In this document: in pieces, positions 47,101-55,768 of the stretch
How positions within the stretch are numbered: position 1 is the stretch's first letter
Layout: each line of letters begins with the position of its first letter
Origin: Gigantopelta aegis
Lineage: Eukaryota > Mollusca > Gastropoda > Neomphalida > Peltospiridae
Assembly (NCBI RefSeq): GCF_016097555.1
Contig: NC_054704.1
Span: 74,655,396 to 74,719,395, forward strand
Length of the DNA: 64,000 nucleotides
Reading direction: 5' to 3'
The notes under the pieces: model-generated
Databases searched by the model: none
Told to the model about the DNA's origin: nothing
The model's input: only the letters and a program-made list of their open reading frames with translations
Translations under genes and position numbers: made by a program

Positions 47101-48038
47101 TCTATTCATTAATTTCAGTTTATTTTCGTGCTTATATCCAATTAAGGTTCAAGCGCGCTGTCTTGGGTACACACCTCAGCTATCTGGGCTGTCTGTTCAG
47201 GATAGTGGGTTAGTTGTTAGTGGTTAGTGAGAGAGACTAGGGTGTAGTGGCCTTACACCTACCCATTGAGTCGTTAAAACTAGCTCTGAGTGGGAACCGG
47301 CACCGGGCTGCGAACCTTGTACCATCCAGCCTTATGTCCGATGGCTTAACCAAGACACCACCGAGGCCGGTCTCATCTACTCAGAATATTTTGATATTAT
47401 GAATTGATATCACCAAAATGTTTGTGACATACGTTGTTTTGAAGCAGCTGAAGACACTGATGTTCACCGAAGACCTGTTTATATATATTTATTTACAGGC
47501 TTCAGTTCGAGAACAGATTTGGGTGCTGCGGATCGCCATAGTGATCACTGGCATCATCGCAACAGTGCTGGCAATCGCGGTAACCACCATTTACGTCCTG
47601 TGTTCGGATCTCCTGTACATCGTCCTCTTCCCTCAGCTCACCTGTGTCTTGTGGTTCAGGCCCTCCAACACGTACGGTTCCCTCATGGCATACATCTTCG
47701 CTTTGGTCATCCGAGTAGCATCCGGAGAACCCCTTCTTGGTATTCCAGCTGCACTGAAATTTCCTATGTATGACGATACTCTGGGTCAGCAATTTCCCTT
47801 CAGAACTGTGACGATGCTGATTAGTTTCGCTATAATCACCGGGGTATCTGTCTTAACCAACTGTCTGTTCAAGAGAGGAATACTTCCTCTGAAGTACGAT
47901 GTCTTTAGGTGTATTGAAAAGGAAAGTGTTCGTTTCGAGAAAATGCAGGATGTAATGAATAATCCACAGGGTGAAATGACTCAGAATAAACAAGAGGCTA
48001 CAGCTTTGAAGAATGGGGAAGAGACACAGATGCTTTGA
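31467..48038 (+). CDS. High-affinity choline transporter-like protein (SLC5 family), 8 exons
   Basis: Exons: 31467-31632, 35570-35677, 39155-39310, 41174-41322, 42756-42902, 44166-44295, 44971-45188 and 47499-48038. All have GT/AG borders and consistent phases, giving 537 residues (human CHT1, from memory, has 580). The protein aligns end to end with CHT1/SLC5A7, which imports choline with Na+ and Cl- into cholinergic nerve endings. The Met start aligns with the family start. Shared blocks are [11 protein letters not shown] (59-69), [11 protein letters not shown] (134-144), [10 protein letters not shown] (exon 4), [12 protein letters not shown] (236-247), DWNQTSYE (286-293) and [12 protein letters not shown] (330-341). 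The cage residues Tyr85, Trp135 and Trp241 are kept, but the residue matching Trp62 of human CHT1 is Met58. About three residues are missing before the SDLLYIV segment in exon 8. The C-tail is short and charged. It may be a CHT paralogue with altered substrate. No frame damage is seen. Confidence 0.95.
31689..31950. mobile_element. MITE-1 family copy, internally shortened (CHT intron 1)
   Basis: TTTAAAGGGACATTCCTGAG at the left and CTCAGGAATGTCCCTTTAAA at the right. The central CGTACG palindrome and part of the right half are missing. Confidence 0.85.
31951..34205. other. CHT intron 1, nothing beyond simple repeats
   Basis: (TG)/(TA) mixtures near 32415-32465 and otherwise AT-rich unique sequence. 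No exon with plausible coding and splice borders was found. Confidence 0.5.
34211..34601. mobile_element. MITE-1 family copy, full length (CHT intron 1)
   Basis: TTAAAGGGACATTCCCGAGT to ACTCAGGAATGTCCCTTTAA, with the central TTTCGTACGTACGAAAAA palindrome intact. Confidence 0.88.
34842..34915 (+). repeat. SINE 3' fragment
   Basis: AATGTTTGACATCCAATAGC through GTGGTGTCGTTAAACAAACT. Only the 3' end is present. Confidence 0.75.
35087..35130 (-). other. Degenerate match to the 36.8/37.5-kb membrane-segment ORF
   Basis: CAGTCGAATGGGCATTTGGC followed by AAAATAGTGGTTG resembles 36839-36871 (GAGTCGAATGGGCCTTTGGC and following). Read on the minus strand it gives [10 protein letters not shown] against [10 protein letters not shown]. 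It is a short, decayed third copy. Confidence 0.5.
36083..36397 (-). repeat. tRNA-derived SINE, type A, complete (CHT intron 2)
   Basis: Tail AGTTTGTTTTGCTTAACGAC at the left and head GGCTACGTCCCGCCCC at the right. Confidence 0.87.
36722..36955 (-). other. Open frame with a predicted membrane segment, unit A
   Basis: The minus-strand frame reads [20 protein letters not shown], then [16 protein letters not shown], then a hydrophobic stretch ([20 protein letters not shown], one membrane span), and ends in TAA at 36722. The charged, non-repetitive composition looks like real protein. There is no in-frame ATG before the SINE-derived part and no clear acceptor, so it may be a terminal exon of an unknown gene, a captured exon or a pseudogene. 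The family is not recognised. Confidence 0.35.
37421..37640 (-). other. Open frame with a predicted membrane segment, unit B
   Basis: Same frame as 36722-36955 with a single Ile-to-Val difference in the membrane segment. Upstream the frame runs into CAG/TAG triplet repeats with stops and no ATG, so it is not a complete gene. The near-identity of the two units says nothing about selection. Confidence 0.35.
37873..38526 (-). repeat. Longer tRNA-headed SINE (type D) with 12-bp target duplication
   Basis: The minus-strand head has box A-like TGGTCTAGTGGATACG and box B GGTTCAAATCC (about 38455-38526). The body is about 570 bp and an A-rich tail lies at the left end. CGATAGGCATAA flanks it at 37861-37872 and 38527-38538. 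A 5'-truncated copy sits at 60045-60720. Confidence 0.85.
38837..39090. repeat. (CT)n, (CA)n and CAAA repeats
   Basis: About 75 bp of CT, then CA-rich repeats with a CGTCTACATACACACA motif repeated several times, then AAAC repeats. They end 64 bp before CHT exon 3. Confidence 0.92.
39500..39800. repeat. G/T-rich and poly-C, AAT low-complexity tract
   Basis: TTG/GGGTTTTT-rich sequence, poly-C at 39721-39738 and (AAT)n at 39757-39781. Frames through it are artefacts. Confidence 0.85.
39801..40763. other. CHT intron 3, decayed MITE-like sequence
   Basis: 40035-40240 shows a diverged left half of MITE-1 (TTCTACGTTTGCTGCCATTG). The rest is unremarkable. Confidence 0.4.
40764..41097. mobile_element. 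MITE-2 family copy (CHT intron 3)
   Basis: It begins TTTAAAGTCGCAGACCCTAG and ends TTAGGGTCCGTCGCTTTAA, inverted ends. Internal GGATGACCAGAAACACTTCG is shared with copies at 48315 and 59766. Confidence 0.78.
41612..42245. repeat. Cluster of four SINE fragments (CHT intron 4)
   Basis: Two minus-strand type A 3' fragments (41612-41720, 41738-41822), a minus-strand type C fragment (about 41822-42025, TTAAGGTTCAAGCACACTAT) and a plus-strand type A fragment (about 42030-42245). Confidence 0.78.
42384..42735 (+). repeat. SINE type B inserted in the CHT exon 5 acceptor tract
   Basis: Head CCGGCCTCGGTAGCGCCATC, body, and 3' end GTCGTTAAACAAAACATTTC. The target duplication TTTGTTTCGTTTCA stands at 42370-42383 and 42736-42749, and only TTGCAG separates the right copy from exon 5 (42756). 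Confidence 0.88.
43080..43290 (-). repeat. tRNA-headed SINE (type E)
   Basis: The minus strand has GGGTGGCCAAGCGGTTACGG (box A-like) and GTAGGTTCGAATCCTGCGGA (box B). The body recurs without the head at about 43755-43860 (CCCACTCGGGTACTAATAA). Confidence 0.7.
43312..43690. mobile_element. MITE-1 family copy (CHT intron 5)
   Basis: TTAAAGGGACATTCTTGAGT at the left, central TTTCGTACGTACGAAAA, and right arm TTGCAGCAAACTCAG cut off before the terminus. Confidence 0.83.
44072..44115. repeat. (CA)n microsatellite before exon 6
   Basis: CACACA array followed by TAGATATATATA. Confidence 0.9.
45147..46670. repeat. Minisatellite derived from the end of CHT exon 7
   Basis: Units of about 60 bp resembling GTGTTTGCAAAGAATATTTA, then CACGGATGTTTTCAGA, then the donor-side ATGCACCTA recur about nine times after exon 7. 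The first unit is the exon itself, including its splice donor. The array is split by a Tc1-like element (45454-46455) and continues beyond it to about 46665. Confidence 0.85.
45454..46455 (-). mobile_element. Tc1-like transposon remnant (CHT intron 7)
   Basis: Inverted ends CTAGTGGAAAAAGGTTTCTG and CAGGAACTTTTTTTTTCAAC-TAG, flanked by TA. On the minus strand 45654-45914 encodes the transposase C-terminus ([20 protein letters not shown] and GGHTRY), and about 45960-46160 encodes helix-turn-helix pieces ([14 protein letters not shown]) in broken frames. A further N-terminal-like piece ([14 protein letters not shown], about 46246-46290) lies on the opposite strand. The 1-kb element is therefore deleted and rearranged, without the catalytic core. 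Confidence 0.83.
46733..46800. repeat. (TA)n plus poly-G tract
   Basis: About 40 bp of TA followed by about 24 G. Confidence 0.92.
47042..47098. repeat. (TA)n microsatellite
   Basis: Uninterrupted AT array in CHT intron 7. Confidence 0.93.
47133..47372 (-). repeat. SINE type C, complete (CHT intron 7)
   Basis: Body at the left (AATTAAGGTTCAAGCGCGCT), head at the right (CCACCGAGGCCGG), antisense to the transporter and about 125 bp before exon 8. Confidence 0.83.
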
Positions 48039-48314
48039 ATTAATAGTTTCGTTCCTTTTCAAGTGTCTAAAAAGTGACTTATTGTTTTTGGTAGGATTTC
48101 AGTATCTGTAGTATTGATATCAGTGGATGTTTTGGATTTTAACATAGGTTGTCATCATATAGCAGCCAGTCATATCTCAAAGTGATGTTCATAAATCTCA
48201 CACTGTTCTCTCAAATGAGTGAGTAAACCAACAACATGTGGCGGATCCATAGAGTGCTAGGGAACCCTCCCCCTAAATATATTAAAATGCCTCTTTTTCT
48301 TTCGTATCTTTTTT

Positions 48315-48673
48315 AAAGGTACAGACCTTAGTTTCAACTCGTAAAACTTAACACTAAGTTTAGTTAATCAACAAACCTGTAACACATTTGGATAAAGTTA
48401 CAATTGAGTGAAACATGAGTCTGTGACTTTGAAATGGTGAAATACCCTCTAAAAATAGACTAAAACCCGACTTCATAACTGATATTTCTCAGACGCACGG
48501 GAGTTTTTAAAAATATGAGAAATGCATTTTGTGATATTAAAAACACCAGGATGACCAAAAGCACTTCGAATGTACGGAAATTCATAATCTAAACCATACA
48601 ATCTAAGTAAAGTATGATGTCAGTTATCAAAAACGGCTGTAATAGTCAAACATATGCCATAGTGTTCCTTTAA
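48315..48673. mobile_element. MITE-2 family copy downstream of CHT
   Basis: TTTAAAGGTACAGACCTTAG at the left; internal CACCAGGATGACCAAAAGCA; degenerate right end near GTGTTCCTTTAAT. It may lie in the CHT 3' UTR, whose polyadenylation site I cannot place. Confidence 0.72.
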
Positions 48674-48869
48674 TTTCTATTGAGTTGTCCATTTAACGAG
48701 TTGGTGCGTCGTTAAATAAAACATTTCTTTCCTTTAACGAGTTGGTCCTTGTGCCCATTCCCCGTAGTTCCCCCTAAAAATAGTTTCTGGATCCGCCCCA
48801 TCAATACTGTTTGTGGACGTTATATGTAACAGTACACAAGATATCATGTCGTCCAGCTCGCATTTTGAA

Positions 48870-49190
48870 AAAGTTAAAATTTGTTTTGTTTAAAGACATC
48901 ACTGGATCACATTGATTAAGTAATCATCGTAACACATTTGGTAATTCTGACATACTAGTATAGTTTTACTGAGGAAACCCACTACATCGTTTTCATTAGC
49001 AACAAGGGACCTTTTATGTGCACTTTCCCACAGACATGAAAGCACATACCACGGCCTTTGACCAGTTGTGTTGTACTGGTTGGAACGAGAGAAAAATCTC
49101 AATCAGTTGATTGGATCCATCGAGGTGGTTCGATCCTGTGACGCAAGCACCTCAAGCGAGCACTTAGCCGACTGAACTAAATCCCGCCCC
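48870..49190 (-). repeat. SINE, GGATTTAGTTCAGTC-headed subtype
   Basis: Tail AAATTTGTTTTGTTTAAAGA at the left and head ACTGAACTAAATCCCGCCCC at the right. Confidence 0.83.
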
Positions 49191-49305
49191 ACACCAAATA
49201 GCATCTCACCAGCTGGTAGTTTGAAGTGATCCTTTCAACTAGTATCAGTGTAACAGCTAAGTACTACTGTGCTTGAAACGTACACGTTCCTACTGAATTA
49301 AGTAA

Positions 49306-49550
49306 AGATAAAGTTTATTTAGTTTAACGACACCACTAGAACACATTGATTAATTCATCATCGGCTATTGGATGTCAAACATTTCGTAATTTTGACACAT
49401 AGAGAGTAAACCTGCTACGTGTTTCCATTAGTAGCAAGGAATCTTTTATATGCACCATCCATAGACAGGATAGCACATACCGCTGCATTTGATGCACCAG
49501 TCGTGGTGCACTGGCTGGAACAAGAAATAGCCCAATGTGCTAATCGACCC
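49306..49550 (-). repeat. SINE type A, head missing
   Basis: Tail GTTTATTTAGTTTAACGACA through GAAATAGCCCAATGTGC. The tRNA part is absent. Confidence 0.78.
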
Positions 49551-49664
49551 TACTATATTATTGAAATTAGCAACTTAACCCCTTCCCCATTTCTACTGGT
49601 CGTAGTATATATTGACGTAGTATATAAATGCTGCGTGTAGTAGTTACAGCCACGTGTTAATATA

Positions 49665-49985
49665 AAGTATGTTTTGTTTAACGACCCCACTAGAGCACAC
49701 TGATTCCATGTGTTAATATTTTCGTCTGTGAGATATGACTTGGTGGTATATGCCCTAAAGAACATGTTTAATTAGTATTTATATCTGTCAAACGTATGCT
49801 AATTACAACAAATAAGTAAATGCGCGGTCGGTCTGGGATCGATCCCCGTCGGTGGGTGCACATAAAAGATGCCTTGCTACTAATGAAAAAAGGTAGCGGG
49901 TTACCAGATGTCCGACATCCAATAGCAGATGATTAATAAATCAATATGCTCAAGTGTTGTTGTTAAACAAAACAAATTTTAATTT
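49665..49985. repeat. SINE fragments, both strands
   Basis: A short minus-strand tail at 49668-49706, and a plus-strand copy at 49825-49985 with an internal deletion (GCGCGGTCGGTCTGGGATCG joined to GTGCACATAAAAG). Confidence 0.72.
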
Positions 49986-50900
49986 TAATATGCCTTTTTA
50001 TTTCAAATTTTATTTTAAAACAAACACAGGCCAGGAAGCTCAAAATTATTGGTAAGGCTTATTTTGACTACAATGCCTGGAGGATGAGAGATAATGATCC
50101 CAACCAATATGTTTTTTCTTCTTTAAATATATGTTGTTGTTTGGGGTTGTTCGTTTTTGTTGTTTTGGTTTTGGTTTTTGTTGTTTTGGTGGATTATTAT
50201 TTTTTTTTCATGCATTCTGGGACAGTTTGAAGCAGTGTATAGTGACATTTCAAGCAGAATTACTCCAAGAGGTACATGGCTTTAATCAGAATTGACCTCA
50301 TTGATGAGAGTGTGGTTCTTGGCACGATCTAGAACACAAACTAGTATTACAAAATGTATAGAGGCTTATTAGATACAATATGGTAACACCAGACTACTCA
50401 TTTAACAAATGTCTGATTTTGGCTCTTTTTGGTAAAAAAAAGAAGAGAGATGTCAAAATGGCAATTGTGTTTTAAGTGGGGTCAATAAGACTGCTATATT
50501 TGGAATCAGCACCACTCTTTACATAAAGTAGACTCATCAAACCTTCCTTACCTAATATTTTGATTAAAACCATATATCTCTTAGACTAAATTAACGACAA
50601 ATTGCAATATGGTTTTGTTTTGTTTTTCTCCCTTAAATTAAATATCGGTCTTATCATTTCTTACGGCCTTGCACCAAAACAAAACTAAATGTGATCGTTT
50701 AACAAACAATATTCTTGATCTGTATTTCATTGTTTTCAGTCTTATCCGCACCCTGTCTTCATTTTGACTTTAATCAGTAAAAATGTCAAAACTCCATATG
50801 AAAAATAAGCAAAACGTCATACCAAACATCGATAAAAGTGCACTCTCGCAGTAACCGAGTAACTATAATATATATATATAGATACTAAACAACGCCAACT
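49986..50900. other. Non-coding stretch between CHT and the fifth peptide gene
   Basis: G/T-rich low-complexity sequence near 50128-50210, otherwise AT-rich. No gene is supported. Confidence 0.5.
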
Positions 50901-50906
50901 GCGGAG

Positions 50907-53784
50907 TTATCCATGACGGTGTCCATGGTGATGACCTGTTGCAACTGCTGCTAGCACTAAAACCGCTGAAAGAAGGAAGGAAGGAAATGTTTTATTTAAC
51001 GACGCACTCAACACATTTTATTTACGGTTATATGGCGTCGGACATATGGTTAAGGACCACACAGATATTGAGAGAGAAAACCCGCTGTCGCCACGTCATG
51101 GGATACTCTATTTCGATTAGCAGCAAGGGATTTTTATATGCACCATCCCATAGACAGGATAGCACATACCACGGCCTTTGTTACACCAGATGTGGAGCAC
51201 TGAGTGGAACGAGAAATAGCCTAATGGGTCCAGCGACGGGAATCGATCCTTGATCGACCGTGCATCAGGCAAGCGCTGTACCACTGAGCTACGCTATCGT
51301 ACTGCGCATGTGCGGTTCGTCATTTTCCATTTTTAAGGCAACTACATGAAAAAATATATGTTTCTTAATTATGCACAGTTGCCGAACACTTAATTTATTT
51401 TTAAAAATTTAAAGGAAAAATTCAATTTGTCAAGCGTTCTGGTCCGGTCCGCGTTTTATCAACACACATCGCTCACACTTGATGTCAGTACTGATAGGCA
51501 TTACGTTCATACCTGCGAATAGTTTGTAAAATATAAAAAATTTAATGAATTGATTATAAATTAACACAATTATATACTCCAAATTATTTACAACTGTTAT
51601 GAATGGATTATCAATACTATTCACTACAATAGAGGCACACAAATGTAGCATACATTTTGCAGATCGAATATAATAAATGAAAACAAATTCTAACAACAGG
51701 GGTCTTAAAAATCGTAAAAATTAAAAAATATGGCCTTGTTGATCTGGCACGTGTGAGGTCATGTGACACGCACCGAATGTTAATTCATCTATCTCTATAT
51801 TAAGTCAATTTCTACGAGACATGTGGACCTGATATCGGTAATTTTAAGGAATAAACAAAAACGACTTAGTAAAATTAATGGTTTTAGGGCTTTGTAAAGT
51901 TTTGTATTTACATACTTACTTTTCTCAACTTCATTGTTTATAAAAATGTTCCTGAACTGAAAAGAAAAAAATCATAAATGAACGACATGCCAATGACAAC
52001 AAATCGGATGTTGATTGCGCTAACCGTGCACGAGAAAACAAAGTGAACGGAATTTGAAGCATAACGCAGTTAGGGACGTTGACGATACGTCTAGAAATTT
52101 ATTTGTCCACCAATATTTTACTTGCCAGATAATTGGGTTGTTTTGTTCAAGTTTAAGCGAGATATTTTCCAATGCTCAATTGAAATCGTTTTGTAGAATT
52201 TTACTTGTCCAATGGATAACCATTATAGTATAATTTGCTTATCCAAGCAATTTCCATGTGTCAGGACAAATAGACCAGTGCTTAATTCGAACGCTAATTA
52301 TGCGCCAGTAAGCAAGCCAAACCCTACAACCACTGCTGCTAGAACAGCTTACAGTATGTGTGACAATACTAATCTTACTTAAAACGACTGTCCCGAACTT
52401 GCTGTTAGAGCCTGCTTATCCTAGTAGCACATATAGCACGTGCTACGGGTCCCGCGCTTAAACCGGCTTTGCTTGTTGTTATAGTAACAGATTATTTTAA
52501 TGACTGAAATTACTTATGAAATGCATTTTCTTGCTTAGAATATCAATATCTTTATATATCTCGCCTGAATGTTTCTAGAAATCAAGACTAGATCCAACTT
52601 CCTAACATTTTCTTGGTTAGAATATCAATATCTCTATATATCTCGCCTGAATGTTTCTAGAAATCAAGACTAGATCCAACTTCCTAACATTTTCTTGGTT
52701 AGAATATCAATATCTTTATATATCTCGCCTGAATGTTTCTAGAAGTCAAGATTAGGAATTAAGGAAGGAAACGACGCACTCAACACATTTTGTTTACGGT
52801 TATATGGCGTCGGATATATGGTTAAGTACCACACAGATATTGAGAGAGGAAACCCGCTGTCACCACTTCATGGGCTACTCTTTTCGATTAGCAGCAAGGG
52901 ATCTTTCATATGAACCATCCCACATACAGGATAACACATACCACGGCCGTTGATATACCAGTCGTGGTGCACTGGCTGGAACGAGAAATAGCTCAATGGG
53001 CCCACCAACGGGGATCGATCCCAGACCGACCACGCATCAAGCCAGCGCTGTACCACTGAGCTATGTCCCACCCCGTCAAGATTAGATTCAACTTCCTAAC
53101 ATTGTCTTGTTAAGAATATCAATACATCTATATATCTCGCCTGAATGTTTCTAGAAGTGAAGACTAGATTCAACTTCCTAACATTGTCTTGCTTAGAATA
53201 TCAATATCTCTATATATCTCGCCTGAATGTTTCTAGAAGTCAAGACTAGATTCAACTTCCTAACATTTTCTTGCTTAAAATATCAATATATCTACATTGT
53301 ATATATCTCGCCTGAATGTTTCTAGAAGTCGAGACTAGATTCAACTTCTTAGCATTTTCTTGCTTAAAATATGAATGTCTCTATATATCTCGCCTGAATG
53401 TTTCTAGAAGTCGAGACTAGATTCAACTTCTTAGCATTTTCTTGCATAAAATATCAATATCTCTATATATCTCGCCTGAATGTTTCTAGAAGTCGAGACT
53501 AGATTCAACTTCTTAGCATTTTCTTGCTTAAAATATGAATGTCTCTATATATCTCGCCTGAATGTTTCTAGAAGTCGAGACTAGATTCAACTTCTTAGCA
53601 TTTTCTTGCATAAAATATCAATATCTCTATATATCTCGCCTGAATGTTTCTAGAAGTCGAGACTAGATTCTACTTTTTAGCATTTTCTTGCTTAAAATAT
53701 CAATATCTCTATATATCTCGCCTGAATGTTTCTAGAAGTCAAGACTAGATTCAACTTCTTAGCATTTTCTTGCTTAGAATATCA

Positions 53785-53858
<74 letters not shown>

Positions 53859-54932
53859 TGAATGTTTCTAGACGCTAAGCCTAGATTTAACTTCGTAATA
53901 ATTTCGTACATATGAAGCTATATACATGAAGTTTCAGTTACTACAAACATTAGGACGACCAGAATCGCATTGAATACATAGAAACACTGATATTCTAAAC
54001 AAAAACAAATGTATTTAACGTGTAATTTAGTTGTTAAAACGGCTGTTAGAAATGTGTTACAATGGCAACAAACCCAAGTCAGTCCCTATAATACATCTAC
54101 TTCAAATAAAAAGCAGCGACTCACACGGGTCAGTCAACAGGAAAATGGGTGAGCTGTTTAGCTACCTAAAGATTAGCGCGCGCGCGTACGTACACACACA
54201 CACGCGCGCGCGCACAGGGAGAGAGAATACACACACACACACAGGAAGCGAGAACACACAGAGGGAGAGAGAATACACACACACACACACACACACACAC
54301 AGGGAGAGAGAATACACACACATACATACATACATACATACGCACACACGCACACACACGCACACACACACATAGATAGATAGATACATACATACATACA
54401 TACATATATACTTGGCCTGACTTGGGACAGAACTACATCTACCATATTTCTAGAATGTTTTGACGTTAGTAAACGTTGTTGTTTTTTAACTTAACGACAC
54501 CACTGGAGCACATTGATTAGTTAATTATCGGCTACTGGATATCAAATATTTAGTAATTCTGACTCTAAGAGGAAACCCGCTACATTTTTCATAATGCAGC
54601 AAGAGGTATTTTGTATGCACTTTCCCACAGACAGGAAAGCACATACATCGGCCTTTGTCCAGTTGTGGTGCACTGGTTGTAACGAGAAAAAACACAGTCA
54701 GCTGAATGAATCCACCGGGGTGGTTCGATCCTGGGACGCAACCACATCAAGCGAGCACTCAATCGACTGAGCTAAATCCCGCCCTGACGTTAGTAAAGAC
54801 TAGCGTGTTCGAAACCCTAGCGGTATATGAGCACGTTAAACTAGTTACCTGCCTACCTAGTAAAGACTATTAGTGTAAATGAAATTAATACATACCAACT
54901 GACACTACGAACGTAAAACTGATGCAATTCAT
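50907..54932 (-). CDS. Minimal secreted His peptide (two exons)
   Basis: Exon 1 is 54896-54932 (12 codons plus one base, donor G/gtatgt) and exon 2 is 50907-50965 (acceptor cttctttcag), a phase-1 intron of 3,930 bp. The whole product is 31 residues: a signal peptide beginning MNCISFTFVVSVAVLVLAAV, then ATG and HHHGHRHG before TAA. The same intron position and phase, signal architecture and His-Gly ending as the other four genes make chance unlikely. An eight- to ten-residue mature peptide would be extreme. It could be a specialised short member or a gene shortened by an early stop, but the conserved HG ending favours the former. A SINE abuts the acceptor, and its T/C-rich tail forms the pyrimidine tract. 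TATAAAAT lies 71 bp upstream. No close AATAAA was found. Confidence 0.68.
50982..51296 (-). repeat. SINE type A (alternate 3' end) abutting a peptide-gene acceptor
   Basis: On the minus strand: head near 51296, body, AACCATATGTCCGACGCCAT, and 3' end GCGTCGTTAAATAAAACATT followed by TCCTTCCTTCC. The tail runs into the acceptor of the gene at 50907-54932. Confidence 0.85.
51300..52400. other. Intronic stretch, nothing recognised
   Basis: AT-rich unique sequence in the intron of the fifth peptide gene. ATG-AAGTTGAGAAAAG/gtaagt on the minus strand near 51918-51945 resembles a tiny exon, but I would not call it. Confidence 0.4.
52485..54090. repeat. 82-bp minisatellite grown from a MITE-1 copy, about 12 units
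   Basis: The unit contains TTTCTTGCTTAGAATATCAA, CTCGCCTGAATGTTTCTAGA and GACTAGATTCAACTTC. About 12 copies lie at 52520-53785 (interrupted by a SINE), followed by a (TA)n array at 53787-53856 and a last partial unit. The flanks (ATTACTTATGAAATGCATTT on the left; GACCAGAATCGCATTGAATA and ATATTCTAAACAAAA on the right) match the two halves of MITE-1. Confidence 0.85.
52756..53074 (-). repeat. SINE type A inserted in the minisatellite, with target duplication
   Basis: GTCAAGATTAG flanks it at 52745-52755 and 53075-53085. The tail (AAACGACGCACTCAACACAT) is at the left and the head (GCTATGTCCCACCCC) at the right. Confidence 0.9.
54178..54410. repeat. CG/CA, GAGA and ATAC compound repeats
   Basis: Repeated blocks of CACACACA, GGGAGAGAGAATAC and ATACATAC. 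All reading frames here are repeat artefacts. Confidence 0.9.
54474..54784 (-). repeat. SINE, GGATTTAGCTCAGTC-headed subtype, with target duplication
   Basis: TGACGTTAGTAAA flanks it at 54461-54473 and 54785-54797. The head on the minus strand is GCGGGATTTAGCTCAGTCGA. Confidence 0.9.
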
Positions 54933-55002
54933 CACGACAAAGTCAGTGGTGTATTTCCAAACTACAAGATGGCTGTTTTAACAAACGTTGTTTGAGAACT
55001 AC

Positions 55003-55010
55003 ATTTTATA
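55003..55010 (-). promoter_or_regulatory. TATA box of the minimal His peptide gene
   Basis: TATAAAAT on the minus strand begins 71 bp upstream of the ATG at 54932. Confidence 0.5.
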
Positions 55011-55590
55011 TTAAATAAATACAGGAAATGTCTGCGGTCCCATGTTGCAGTTACAGTACAGCACTGTCTGCTCTGTACGTGACCCATCGTTCCCGCTGCG
55101 ACAATACCACAAAGCAATATTGCATCAACATGGGGTAATATAATGGGAAGTATGAATGTTGTTATTCAAAAAAGAATATACGCGGTTATGTCATAGTTTC
55201 CTCGTGTTATGTCATCACTGCTTTGCGGTTTGTTCCCAGTGGGAAGCAAAGTAGGAAGTTACACGGGTTAGTGAGAACTGTGGTCCGAATCGGACATAGA
55301 AAGTGTTTGGTTCTTTCTAAGAAAATTCACTTTATATGCGCCTTGCACTAGTGAGAACTGTAGCTCTGTTGGTAAACATGGTCAGATGAGTATAAAATGC
55401 TGGGAAACTAGCATAGTTTTCAACAACAAACTAGTCTGCAAACACTGACAGGAAATACATTTAGGTTTGAGGTTTTACTCGTAATTGGTAGAAAACAAAA
55501 TCTTAATTATTATCTTTTTTGCCTTAAATATTAAAATAAGTAAAATAATAAATTTGTTAACTTGTTCAGAATAATATTACTACAAAGAAA
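55011..55590. other. Upstream region of the minimal His peptide gene, nothing recognised
   Basis: Unique sequence without ORF or repeat structure apart from a duplicated TAGTGAGAACTGT. Confidence 0.4.
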
Positions 55591-55752
55591 AGTTAAAGTT
55601 TGTTTTGTTCAACGACACAACTAGAACACATTGATTTATTGACCATCGTTACTGAGTGGATTTCAAACATTTAGTAATTCTGATATCTATGTCTATGGGG
55701 AAACTCGTTATATTTGTCCATTAGCTGCAAGGGATCGTTTTACATGCACTTT
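55590..55752 (-). repeat. SINE type A 3' fragment
   Basis: AGTTAAAGTTTGTTTTGTTC at the left, through AGCTGCAAGGGATCGTTTTA. Confidence 0.78.
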
Positions 55753-55768
55753 AGGATTAGACATTATA

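Noticed and set aside
51450-51520. Acceptor-like TTCGCAG/GTATGAACG on the minus strand inside the fifth peptide gene intron
   Set aside because: The following sequence has no His-rich or signal-like coding, and phases do not fit the family layout.
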